From NCBI GenBank assembly GCA_949825025.1, contig OX463778.1:14718171-14782170 (forward strand): a DNA stretch of 64,000 nt, in the 5' to 3' direction. Numbering within the stretch: the stretch's first letter is position 1; the number at the start of each line of letters is the position of its first letter. The translations under genes were made by a program, and so were the position numbers. Positions 33,406 to 44,345 of the stretch are shown here, in pieces. The notes beneath the pieces are model-generated. The model was not told where the DNA came from and made no database searches. It worked only from the letters and a program-made list of their open reading frames with translations. The stretch comes from Siphlonurus alternatus. Its lineage: Eukaryota; Arthropoda; Insecta; Ephemeroptera; Siphlonuridae.

Positions 33406-34980
33406 ACCGCTCTGTTTGCTTACATTGACTATCTAAATAACAAGTCTTTATTTTTATAGATTTCTTACCTTGTAATGTCTCAAGGCCAATGATTTATTCA
33501 ACCAGTTTTTATATTATATATGAATATTGTTATTATTCAATTGTTTATAATTAATCAGAATCAATTTGAATGTTGATGACAAACATTATTTTGGCAATGG
33601 ACAGTCGTTGGTGTCTATAAATCATTTTGCCATAAAGAGTTTGCTACGCCAGTACGGTGCTGACCTCAAGCGGCAAATTTAGAATTTACATTTATTGTGA
33701 GAGTTGGTTTGGTGATCGTGAATGCAAATTTTAGCGCTAATGAACTATAATATGTAGAGATCAATTATGTAAATTATAATCAATTAAAAGTTTAATTAAT
33801 GCATACTTAATATTGCATTATTTCAAGAATAGAAGTGTCATCTTTATTATGTTATTAATTAATAATAAAGATATACATTGTAGGCATAACAAGTTTGAGT
33901 AACTATTTTTTCCAATGTATCTGCAGCACTAAATTTTAAATGAAGTAAGACACAATCCTTTATTACTATAATTCAATCACATATATTACATTCATTATGT
34001 AAATTATATTAAGGTCTTTTATACATTTTAAAATTCCATTAATATTACATTTTTTAAAAAAGTTTGAATCCTAGAGCCAATCAAATGATCTTATCTGCTA
34101 TAGTAAAGTGTTATATCAGTAATAAAAAATTCAGGTTGTTATCAAAGCACATTTAAATTATTGATAAAAAAATTAATTGAAGAATACTAACACTCTCAAA
34201 TATTCAATTAAATAAATTGATGATATAAACATTAAAATACTGATAATAATATTTTATTACTGCATACTTTATAACTTTTATAATTAATTTTAACACATTT
34301 TTTATTATTATTAATAAAAGATGAAATATTTTAACTTTTTTTTTTTTTTTTTTAATTTCCATCTTTGTTTCATGAATGGTACTAACTTAAAATTTATTAT
34401 TATATTTTTTTTTATATAATATGCGGCATACAAGTTCACAAATCAAACTCGTTGAAAATATTGTATACATTTATTAAGCAGGTGTGTTTTAGCGACATAT
34501 CCGATATACCTAGCTCAATTATTTTTAATTAATAAGCTATACCTGAAAAATATCACGGGGGAGGAGTTATATATTATGAAAATTTCTTATGATGACTGTT
34601 CTTATTAATTGTTATATATAATAATTGTATACCTATATTTAATATATGTCAAAGTGTAAGTAGAATAATTCATTTTTAATATATTTTTTAATGCTCATTA
34701 TAACATTGATATTTGATAATGAATATTTGTGTATGTATAAAGAATATTATAAAGAAATTTACTGTCGAATCATATTGCTGTTGGGAGTGGTGCACATTGA
34801 CAGCCCACCTTTCTTCATGGTTAGAGGGCTCCTTCAGAAGTTGTGGAGTAAGTAACTCACGGAGCACCTGAGAGCCACGGAGAGTTTAGAGACAGGTGAG
34901 ACAAAATCAGGGTAAAAAAATTTGCGTACTTAAGAAAGTGATGTAAATTTAAAGTGTAGCATTTTAACAAAGACGAACTT
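33406..34980. other. AT-rich non-coding stretch
   Basis: Nothing is recognised. A T run lies at 34336-34353. 34780-34900 is slightly GC-richer (CACGGAGCACCTGAGAGCC) without a clear signal. Confidence 0.55.
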
Positions 34981-34990
34981 ATATACTGTC

Positions 34991-35236
34991 ATATCGTCCC
35001 TCGTCCGCGCGGAATAATGACAAAGACTGTTTACTGTAAACAGTTCTTGGAATAATGAGGTATCTGCTTACCACAATATTGGTGCAATAATGAGCTATCT
35101 GTTATTTCAGGTGAGCGCAAAAGTGAGTTTTATTTTATATACTGATTTACAGCTCATAATTGCGCAAATAGCTCATTATTAAATTGCATCAAAATCGTTT
35201 TTAGCAGATAGCTCATTATTCCGGACGAGGGATAAT
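34991..35236. mobile_element. Family B MITE, copy B4, with internal palindromic insertion
   Basis: The left end is ATCGTCCCTCGTCCGCGCGG and the right end is ATTCCGGACGAGGGAT. Internal GAGCTATCTGTTATTTCAGG and TGAGCGCAAAAGTGAG match other copies. At 35021-35048 a 28-bp segment with arms CTGTTTA/TAAACAG is inserted between two identical GGAATAATGA repeats (35011-35020 and 35049-35058). This makes B4 longer than its relatives. It is followed 11 bp later by a family D element. Confidence 0.88.
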
Positions 35237-35246
35237 AATATATATA

Positions 35247-35387
35247 ATTGGGACGATTCATGAAAAAGGTATCCAGAAAGTTATCCAGGTTCCTCACTAA
35301 CCACGGTTAGCGCCAACCTATAATTCAATGACACTAAACGTGTTTTGTGAGGAACCTGGATAACTCTCTTCGTGAATCGCAGCCAAT
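35247..35387. mobile_element. Family D MITE, copy D1
   Basis: The left arm is GGACGATTCATGAAAAAG then AAAGTTATCCAGGTTCCTCA and CTAACC. The right arm is TGTGAGGAACCTGGATAACT then CTCTTCGTGAATCGCAGCC. The outer ATTGGG/CCAAT are nearly inverted too. The centre CGCCAACCTATAATTCAATG with ACACTAAACG gives the uninterrupted sequence at which element H inserted in copy D3. Length is about 141 bp. Confidence 0.9.
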
Positions 35388-35433
35388 GTTTATTTTGAGT
35401 GAACCATTCACCTTTACCTATTCTATATATCAT

Positions 35434-35605
35434 CGTGTACACCTCGGGACAGCATGAACGTTACCCTGATTTACTGAAACTGCTGCAGTTACAAGAAAAG
35501 ACAAAAGATTTGCAAATTTGGGAAAGGTATAAGAAGAAGAACGGGACCCAGTTTATAGTGATGCCTAAAATTTTCACCGCACTTCCATAGACTTATTGCA
35601 TGACA
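35434..35605 (+). mobile_element. Family E MITE-like repeat, copy E5
   Basis: GTGTACACCTCGGGACAGCA then TGAACGTTACCCTG, GAAACTGCTGCAGTTACAAG, GATTTGCAAATTTGGG, and near the right end TTCACCGCACTTCCATAGAC. This aligns block by block with E4 at 21204 in the same orientation. The third element in a row after B4 and D1, it suggests an insertion-permissive spot. The 63-codon frame across it is spurious. Confidence 0.65.
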
Positions 35606-38329
35606 GCGATTTGAAAGGGAGCTGGGGTAAATTTCTTTCTGTCCTTAGGTATAGTAGCTACATGTTCATCATAGAAATCAAATATAAGCTCTTCTCCACC
35701 AAAACAAAATTTAATGTTTGAGTTAAGAATGTTTAAATTTTATAACTAAAATATTTGTTGTTATAATAAAAATGGTTTTTTATGTAAAAATTTATCTTCA
35801 AACTATCTAATTATCTTTTATGTAGTTAAAAGAGATGATTCTGACTCTAAAAAATACAGTTTCAAAATTTCATGTGAAAATTAACTATAAATAATTCTTC
35901 GAAACAAAAATTGGTATTCTGCAGATGCCTTTTTTTTTTACACACAGAAAGCAAACTATAATTTATATTACTATACGATTTAATTTAGAAATATGCAGAC
36001 CTTTTTCTCGACGTACCATGTACGATCTCCCCTCCCCTTAGAATAATTTGAATACGCGCTGCCGTAACTCACGAAGTGTCGATATAATACCAGCAGTCTA
36101 CTGTATCATTGCTCCCTTTTTTACTGGCGTACAAATGCATACAAGCTGCAATTTATTCAGATTATACCTCTCATATATATTTAATTTATATTATATTTTT
36201 TTTATATTGAACAAACATGTTCAATAAACTATAACTGTAAATTTATATTACTTATTTTCTTGTTTTTATTATTAGTTTTAATACTAATTTATTGAATGGT
36301 AAATAAAATGTTTAACATATATAAAATTATATTAATATTTAATATGCTAATTATACTATATACAGGAATTTTTATTACAATATCATGAAATTTATTTATA
36401 TAAAATCATGTTTTAAATTACTCATTTTAATAATATAATATTTAATGATATTTAGGGTAGGGAGTATTGATTATAAATTTTTAAGCTTTTTTTAATTGGA
36501 ATATTTTTTTACGTCGAAAAATACACAAAACATGATTATATTTTAAAACAATAACATTATAAAACAATAAAAAAAATATTATTAATGAAGTTGATAAAAA
36601 TTAAATATTAATTTGCTGTCATCATTTTGCAAAAGCTCCATAAAGCCTGCTAGCGTGTCATATAATAAGAAAATATTTAACTTTGTTGAGAGAAAATCGC
36701 TTGAAGGCGATTATAATTAAACGGTGCGCCTCTACTATGATGGAGATACTGGGTATGGAACAAGAATTTGAATTGTATATAAAAGGGATATTTTAAACAA
36801 AAATGTTTTACCGCGTAGCTGTCACCCTGCTAGTGTGTTTTATGATTAGCCAGAGGCATTAAAAAAAAAAAAAAAAAAATCTGCACATAAATTTTGTAAA
36901 TATAAAACTAAAAAGGTTCAAGTCCATTTTTGCTTGCGGGTATGTGAGTATATTATATTTTTCTTACTTTGACTAAAGTCATATATAGAAAAAACGAAGC
37001 TGGTCAGCATTTTTTCTATGTGGAAGTTATTATTAATTCTATCTCTCATTGTCTATATACAAAAGATTGTTCATTTGGTGCCACTGTAAACGGGTGTGGT
37101 TCATTTTTATAAATAAAAAAAAGGTGAGGAGAAAAATTTATCATATTCTATCTTACTAGTCATAAGCGAACACGTAGAAACGTCACGATTCATTGACGCT
37201 CGTACACTTTGAACACGTGACTACACTGAAGATGGTGTTTAGTTTTATGTGACGTCATTAAATTATCAATGAAATTTTGTTCTGTCGTTCGAAATTATAA
37301 ATACGATGTATTTTAAATATAATTGATTAAAATTAGCTAAATATATATTTAATGTTTTTAGTATTATCTCTAAGTCCACATATATTACTCATTACAGTCA
37401 TTACTTATATCAATAACAAATTTCTGAATATTTGCTACCGATGAAGTGAGCATAAAAAGTTGCATTCATTTACTAATTGCGCCCCTAAATGTCAGCAACC
37501 CGTTGAGCACTTTGACTTTTCTACTCTCTTTATCGAGGTGGTTCGTCAACGGGTAAATTTATTAACCCATTTCAAAACTTTTATTTACTTTGATTTATAT
37601 CAATGAAACTATTCACTTGAAAAAAAAAAACATTTTCTTGGTTTCTGATTTTGAATCGAGAGTGTATTTTACTCTAAAACCTAGTTTTAATGTTGAAACA
37701 GACAATTTGTTTTCTTTGCACATCGGACGGTTGGGAACACCAGAAAATCAGCTGTCTTGAGGTCTATATTTTTAAATTTTCAGGTAACATCCCTCAATAT
37801 TCAGTCAGTAACAATGATGATAAATTCTGTATGGAATAACTCTTCCGTTACAAGAGTCCTCAAAACCTGAAGATGGTAACTGTGATGTAACATTACCTGA
37901 CTTCTTATTATTATGCGAGTCCACCTATGCTACCCTGAGTCTCCTACCCTGCTTGTAATAATAAATATAGACTTGTGTTAAGGTAGTTGTCCAACAAGGT
38001 CATTGCATATAAAAATATATTCGGTAAAACAAGCTTGAGACAAATTTTTTTTTATAACTAATATATCAGGTATTGTTCTCTCTATATACTTGAATTATTC
38101 ATGATTAATATAGAAATAAAGAAATTATAAATGTTATTTCACTATATATAAAAAAAAAGAAGATTTTCATCTAAATTTACTTTGATGAAAAGAAAAACAT
38201 TTTTATTTGAAAATTCCTAAGCACACCTTTTATATTGCATCGCCGCTGTATAATATAAGCTTCTTTTCTTAATAATAAACATTTTATTTTTTTATTTCAA
38301 TGTGAATTCGTTTTTATACATCCTAACTA
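35606..38329. other. AT-rich non-coding stretch
   Basis: No gene is visible. A perfect CRE lies at 37250-37257 downstream of AACACGTGACTAC. A direct repeat CCTGCTAGYGTGT occurs near 36647 and 36827, about 180 bp apart. An A run of about 19 lies near 36861-36879. Confidence 0.5.
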
Positions 38330-38480
38330 ATTTCTTTTTTTTTTTTCCTCTTATTTTTTCTCCATTATTCCTTCTTTTCTTTTTCTCCGCGTCTCTCTCT
38401 ATATCCAAGGCCACTTCACCGCTCTCCTCTCGCACCCTCCCACCCACTATCATCTCTTTCTCTTGCTTGGGCTAAGCCTC
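38330..38480. repeat. Polypyrimidine tract
   Basis: About 150 bp is mostly C and T on this strand (TTCTTTTCTTTTTCTCCGCG, CTCTCCTCTCGCACCCTCCC). It could form triplex DNA. It could also be an eroded CT microsatellite. No splice acceptor follows convincingly. Confidence 0.7.
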
Positions 38481-38624
38481 TCTAATGAAAGATGCTATCT
38501 AAGAAATCCCATAAAAATGTATCCTTTTTCTCTATACAACTCGCGCTCGAGAAAAAAAATATATATATAAACGTTTATATAATACTCGTTTTTTAGTAGA
38601 AAGAAGATAAAAACATGCGAGTAT

Positions 38625-38627
<3 letters not shown>

Positions 38628-38669
<42 letters not shown>
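38628..38669. repeat. (TA)n microsatellite
   Basis: About 20 uninterrupted TA units. Confidence 0.98.
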
Positions 38670-38671
<2 letters not shown>

Positions 38672-39104
38672 CTATGGTGGTGTTACGATAAATTTAAATT
38701 TAAAGATTAAATAAATCCTTTAAAACATTATATGTGATTTTGATCACATAAAATTTAATAATTTACATCTTTTTTTTTATTTCGTATCTTTTGTATGAAA
38801 ATACTTCATAAAGTCTTCTTTTTTATAATATACTGAATAAAGTACCATGTTACTGTATAAGCTTAGCTAGGGTGTGGTTTAAAAAAAAAGATCAATTAAA
38901 ATTTTCCTCATAATTTTAAAGTAATCTCAACGAAATGGAAACTTAATATAGTGAAACAATATCAATATTTTTCAACGTTATTTGAGGTGCAATATTATGA
39001 AGCACTCTGTATTTTCTTTCTAAAAAAAAAAATAATAATAATAATAAAACACTATAAAGCCTGATGTCATGTATTACACATGCACGATACAATTTTGCAT
39101 ACAA
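38670..39104. other. AT-rich stretch
   Basis: A short (AAT)n run lies at about 39030-39048. Nothing else is recognised. Confidence 0.6.
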
Positions 39105-39315
39105 ATCGTCCCTCGTCCTCAATAATAAGCTACATCTGCCTACCATGATTTTATAGCAATAACAAGCTATCTGCTTTTTTTGATGAGTGCACTTATAAGT
39201 TTTAATTATACCAATTTAGAGCTCATACTTGCGCTTACCTGAAAAAGCAGATAGCTCATTATTGCCACGAAATCGTTGTGGGCAGATAGCTCATTATTGC
39301 GGACGAGGGATGAAA
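39105..39315. mobile_element. Family B MITE, copy B5
   Basis: The left end is ATCGTCCCTCGTCCTCAATA and the right end ATTGCGGACGAGGGATGA. The interior shows AACAAGCTATCTGCTTTTTT facing AAAAAGCAGATAGCTCATTA, and CTTGCGCTTACCTGAAAAAG. The element is about 211 bp. Its right end lies within about 10 bp of the family G fragment, so one probably interrupted or abutted the other. Confidence 0.88.
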
Positions 39316-39319
39316 TATT

Positions 39320-39418
39320 CCTTATAAAAAAATTTCATCTTCGCATACAAACAAATGAAGTTTAAGTTAGGAGAAATTGTATGCAATAAATAGATAAATA
39401 TTAACAATATCGGCTTAA
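39320..39418 (+). mobile_element. Family G MITE, right-half fragment
   Basis: AAATTTCATCTTCGCATACA then AACAAATGAAGTTTAAGTTA, GAGAAATTGTATGCA, ATTAACAA and the end AATATCGGCTTAA match 27663-27763 of the complete copy, in the same orientation. The left half is absent, replaced by the family B copy B5. Confidence 0.75.
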
Positions 39419-39640
39419 GTATTATACAGATTGAAAGAAAATTGTAATTAATTATTGTATCCATGAGATTTAAGAGATTTCATGCGAAGAGCGAAAGATC
39501 CACAGCTGAAAGTACAATTTTTAAATTTATACAGGTTTCGAAAAAAATTACAAACCATTATGAAGATTTTTTTTTTTTTAATTTTTCAAAACTTTGACCA
39601 AATGTTCATATATTTGCAACCCAACAAGGAAAGCTCATAG
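39419..39640. other. AT-rich stretch
   Basis: Nothing is recognised here. Confidence 0.6.
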
Positions 39641-39644
39641 CAAA

Positions 39645-39945
39645 ATTTCATTTCTGGTAGGAGTTTGTCGGCCTCTGGCAGGTCGTCGAGGTGTTCTTTC
39701 CTCCATTAGGCGGCCCCTCCCCCTGTTGGTGTGAACTTGGCTAAATTAACGTTTCGTGCTCTGTTTCTGGATGATAAACCTTCTTCTCGCAGCAACATTA
39801 TTTGATTGCTGTCTTTGATAAACAACAAAATAAATATTCCAATCTTTTATAACTACCAGCTTTCCTTTGCTTCAACAAATCAGTTCAATCGTCAGCTTCC
39901 TAAATTACCTTGTTATAATTAGTAATGACGTCATAGTAATCAAGT
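39645..39945. promoter_or_regulatory. Mildly GC-richer stretch with a CRE
   Basis: 39655-39790 is GC-richer (GGCCTCTGGCAGGTCGTCGA, GGCGGCCCCTCCCCCTG). A perfect CRE lies at 39926-39933 within TTAGTAATGACGTCATAG. That context is shared with the site at 53578 (TTAGTAATGACGTCATAA). No coding frame is visible. Confidence 0.3.
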
Positions 39946-42155
39946 TACACTTAATTTTAAAATAAAGTGTTGGACGTAAAGGTAATAAGTAAATATTTAC
40001 AGGGAAGGAATAAGGATTGCATCATTTTATCATAAATACATTGCTTATGGATGTGTTTTTAGATAGTCTCCCCCTCCACTCTATCTATAGACTCTGTGCC
40101 ATTGTTAAGAAGTCAAGGCATATGTACTTTTAAAATAAACAGTCGTCAGTATGAATTGTAATCGAGAAAAAAATCAAATCAAAATTTCATAAATATAAAA
40201 AAAAAAATGTAAAGATTTTTTTTTTACATCATGCAATTAAATGCCAGTATTGTCTGATTATAATTTGAAATATTTTCCCAGAAATTTAACGTTATGAAGT
40301 AAATACAAAATTATGTTTTTAATCTGATCGTACGTCAAAAAGTACCATATGATTTATACCAAGAAACTATAATTTTGTGTCCGTAGATCACAAATCATAT
40401 AAACGTGATGCTTTAGCTTGAAATATTATTTGGAATACTTGACAATTCAACCAGTAATAAAAAAAAGTATTACAAAATATATATTTTTTATTATTATTTT
40501 CAATAAATTCGACTTTATAATAAAAGAATTTATAAATAAAATTTATGATATAAAATTCGATTTCACATATATCGCATTTATATTATAGTGCTATATAGGA
40601 AACTTGTGTTAGCAAAAAAATTAAAATATCAAGTTTTTTTTTATATTTATATTAATCCTCTTATATGTTGAGCAAAAGCAAGTTATATTAAATATATATA
40701 CAAAAGCTGGTATGGTATATATATAAGATGAATAATTTCCAGTTTTTATGTGCAGATTTGCACATTATTGACGGTAGAACTGGATTTTTCTTATACTAGT
40801 CTGTTAGCTTGGTTGTCTCGCGACACGGTCTTGTGTCAAAAAGTGTCTTTTACTCTCATGAAAACCGGATTTTTTGGGCCCTCTCTTCGTCAGTGCTATA
40901 AGTATATATAAGGATTATATTTCCTAGTCTTAATGATCAACTCGAAGGATTTTATGTCTTTATATTGAAGGCCAAAATATATTTTACTTAACAAAAAAAA
41001 GATAATAATATAATAAGGGAGTTATCACATCGATGGTACGTATACTTAAAAAAAACAACCATCTTTGGATGTAATTTTATCTTATAGTTTGATCTACTTC
41101 AATCCAAATGCGGGCAGGTGGAGAATTAGCATGGGGACAGTTGACGGCTAATTTCAATGTCCAAGTGCACTTTGAAGGATATACAATCTGGTCCATAAGC
41201 TTGTCTTTTTTAAAGATCTGGATATTATGGAGTCTGTAAGCATCGTATCTAACTACATGTTTATTGTACTGGGGGATGTTTATTTGTACATCACTACTAT
41301 TGTCTTTACAAAGAGAGATTTTGTTTTTAAAGTAGAGAGAATTTTTATTACCATGTATGTACTTTATACTGTATAAGGTTATTCGTTATTTCTATTGAAT
41401 TATTTCCAGAGTTGAAATATAATTGATATTTTATATTTTCATTTCTTTCACACAATTTTGAGAATATATTTCTTGAATTGACGAAACATTTTAGTTGGAA
41501 AGAAATTAACAAAATTTCATCTTATTGAGGATAAATATATTATAAATAAGGTCTCAATATTTCATGCTCACTTTCAGCAAAAAATGAAAAATTTGATTGT
41601 GGGTAACAAAATGTTAAAAGGACGTTTTTTAAAGCTGCAGAGACAAAAGGGAGAAAATTTTGATTTATCAGATTTTTTTAAACACAAAATTACTCGTGTT
41701 TTATAGAAATATTACAATACTGGCAACTGAAACATGGTATCTTACGTTGTTAGAGTATAATTTTATTGTGTATATATATGTGCATTTCATAGTATTTAGT
41801 TATCTGTTTTAAATTTCTGTTGCGGCTTAAATGATAAATGAATCAACTCGATGCTTAGCAAGCGTAAGAAAAGATTAGATTTGTTAGATTATATAAAACA
41901 CTCGTCATTTTATCTGCAGCCTTCATCATTTAACCAGAAAAAAATAAGTGCAAAAGAAGGAAAATAAAAACTACAATGCTCGTTTTAATTGAAACTTATA
42001 GATTATAATAGAAGACTTGAAAGATATTATTTTTACAGATAGGAGGTGGTATACGGATATTATTCTTTGGTTTTACTGACTGTCTGTATATCATGTGAGT
42101 TCAAATTATCAGTAAATTACCAGAATTTCCCCAAGTCCAAATTTTCATTTCGATG
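39946..42155. other. AT-rich non-coding stretch
   Basis: Nothing gene-like is visible. A small GC patch near 40800-40880 (GTCTCGCGACACGGTC) shows no clear signal. Confidence 0.55.
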
Positions 42156-42159
42156 GTTC

Positions 42160-42665
42160 TCGTTCTGACAGCACATTTAGATCTTTACGTATATAATAGC
42201 CACCGCCGTGTTTTCGCTGTGGCAATATTGTGAGAGGCGGGCTGTTAATCCTGGCCGGGACGAGGAGCTAGCCACTCCGCGCCGCAGATTGTATCAGCAG
42301 TTCCGCCTGTCAGTGTCACGAGCGCTCTCCGGCTGCAAGAGCAATTAGCCGCTCCTTTTTGACCTTTGTCAGGTCACACGAGCACCACTAGGGTACCAAG
42401 TCTCCTAGTTCCACGAGACTGTATCAATTAGCCGCTCCTTCTTAACCTTTGTCAGGTCAAATGAGCACCACTATTAGGGTATACCGAGTCTTGTAGTTCC
42501 CCGTGACACCACCGTGGCGCTGACTATATCAATTAGCCGCTCCTTCACAACCCTTGCATGACTTGAGCTTTGTCAGGTTACACGATCACCAATGGGGCAC
42601 TGAGTCTTATAGTTCTCCGAGACACCACTGTGGTGCTGTGCGTTTCAATTAGCCTGATTTCCCTA
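42160..42665. promoter_or_regulatory. Large GC-rich islet containing a diverged tandem repeat
   Basis: About 500 bp are GC-richer than the flanks, with CCGCCGTGTTTTCGCTGTGG and CCACTCCGCGCCGCAG on the left. The right two thirds consist of three diverged tandem units. The first unit holds TGACCTTTGTCAGGTCA at 42360-42376, an everted pair of nuclear-receptor half sites with 5-bp spacing. The second unit has TAACCTTTGTCAGGTCA. Array amplification of a binding site is typical of some enhancers, but activity is only inferred. Confidence 0.45.
42342..42655. repeat. Three-unit tandem repeat, units of about 83, 105 and 116 bp
   Basis: Units start with CAATTAGCCGCTCCTT at 42342, 42425 and 42530, and a partial fourth start CAATTAGCCTG is at 42646. 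Each contains CTTTGTCAGGT, ACACGA or AATGAG, GCACCAC or TCACCA, and GAGTCTTRTAGTTC. Units 2 and 3 share CGACACCACYGTGGYGCTG-like ends, while unit 1 is shorter. Divergence shows the array is old. Confidence 0.9.
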
Positions 42666-43115
42666 ATGCCCATAACGTATAGAAATCTCTAATAGATGAT
42701 AATATAATAATCTTTCTAAGATCAAGAGCAACATTGCAGGGCCATCAGTCTATTGCTGATTTGACAATATAATATATAGCGATCGTTCTCTAATTTTTAA
42801 CTGTAAAAACAGGAAGTATATAATTCTCAAAGTCTTTTTTAGCAACAGTTCAGCACTTTTATAGCGTCATGTTTAAAAACTTAATTACTTGATGTTGGTG
42901 CTATAAAAACTAAACCAGTGCTAAAGAGATTTGTGAATATTTCCCATTATGTATTATTAATTCATTCATTAAGGTATTAGTGTCCAAGTTTAATATTTTT
43001 AATATATTTTTTTCTTTACGATAGACAAACTGCTTTTAAAGATTTATGACAAAGTGTGACAATGTCCTTTCATTGTAGCCACGTTACAGGTATATTGTTA
43101 ACCTTTTTTTTCCAG
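42666..43115. other. AT-rich non-coding stretch
   Basis: Nothing is recognised here. Confidence 0.6.
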
Positions 43116-43117
43116 TT

Positions 43118-43285
43118 TTTCAGCGTCTTGATGACACCTGATTACCTCACGCGTGTAACCTGATTAGTGCAGTCTCGCATGTAGTATATAGACGCTCTTG
43201 CTAGCTTGCTCCAGACGTTGATAAATACCGCGCCACAAAAGGCGGCGAGGCATGCAAAATGCTGCGCCAGCTGCAGTAAGCCTAG
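43118..43285. promoter_or_regulatory. GC-richer islet
   Basis: The islet contains a short imperfect direct repeat ACCTGATTACCTC / ACCTGATTAGTGC near 43136 and 43160, ACGCGTGT, and ACCGCGCCACAAAAGGCGGC near 43227-43246, and CCAGCTGCAG. No frame is visible. Unknown regulatory potential. Confidence 0.33.
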
Positions 43286-44225
43286 TCACACTAGACTTAA
43301 AGATATACAGCTTGATAAATATAAAATAAATAAAAGAATTAACCGGAATTTCTAGTTTTACAGCATTTTCTGTGGCTAAATTTTACTTGTAATGTTTAAA
43401 TAAGTATTTACTCTATCCCGTAAGTTATAATTAAAATATTTAATTGATAAAATCGTATCACTTCCGGGTAAATTTTGTAATTATTACACTATATATCTAC
43501 ATTTTCTATAGCAGACATAACCACCCACATGAAGTGTGTCAGACATAAGCAAAAGAAAAAGATTTGAATGATAAAATAACCACATTGAAATCGTGTCAGG
43601 AAAATTAATTTTACTTGAATTAATCATATGTACCTAAAGCAGCATTTAATTTTTTTTTTCCGTTAGAGAGAGAGAGAGTAATGGGAGATTGTATAGAAAA
43701 CTCTTAGAGAAATATTACTTATTATTCAATTTCTTTTAAAACTCATGGTCAATCCCTATCTTGGTATGGCTTTTGTCTGTACTTATACGTAAGTTGAATG
43801 GTAATTTTTATTTAGTAATTGATTATCATCACATTTGTATGTGCTTATTGTTAGTACACGGTTGACGAAAATAATTAAATATTACAAAAGAAGTTTCAAA
43901 TATACCACCCGTATTGTTTCTATAAGTTCACGTATGTGTAAATGTCTTTTGAGTGTTAATTTTATTGTAAACATTCTTTTAAACAATGAAACTATTTTTA
44001 CTTCAAACCAACAATAAATTTAAACTTAATATCTTTTCATATAATAAGCTTTTATAAACATAATTTTCACATGACTGTGTTTTATATTCTTAAACATAAG
44101 AGTTTGAAATACAACAATAATATTTTATATAATATAACACTATTGTTCTTTTTAAATTATATTATTATATATGCATATCGTTTAAACACAGTTTTCAATA
44201 AAGTACTTATAATTCTATTGATATG
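43286..44225. other. AT-rich non-coding stretch
   Basis: Nothing is recognised. A short GA run lies near 43667-43678. The 60-codon frame at 43835-44017 is not supported. Confidence 0.55.
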
Positions 44226-44230
44226 CAAAA

Positions 44231-44345
44231 GTGGTTGACAGATTTGACATGAATGTTTTAAAGGGTCTGGGTTCTAAACCCTGTGACAAGCCCCCTCCTC
44301 AAGAAATATGGGGACCAATGTTTTGTCTAAAAGGAGACCCTCAAT
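44231..44345 (+). mobile_element. tRNA-like SINE head fragment
   Basis: GTGGTTGACAGATTTGACAT followed by GGGTCTGGGTTCTAAACCCT contains a perfect Pol III B box GGTTCTAAACC at 44270-44280. The A-box side is degraded and no cloverleaf is intact, so it is not a functional tRNA gene. The following AAGCCCCCTCCTCAAG and GGAGACCCTCAATCAC do not match the other SINEs, so it would be a different family or an isolated tRNA pseudogene. Confidence 0.5.
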
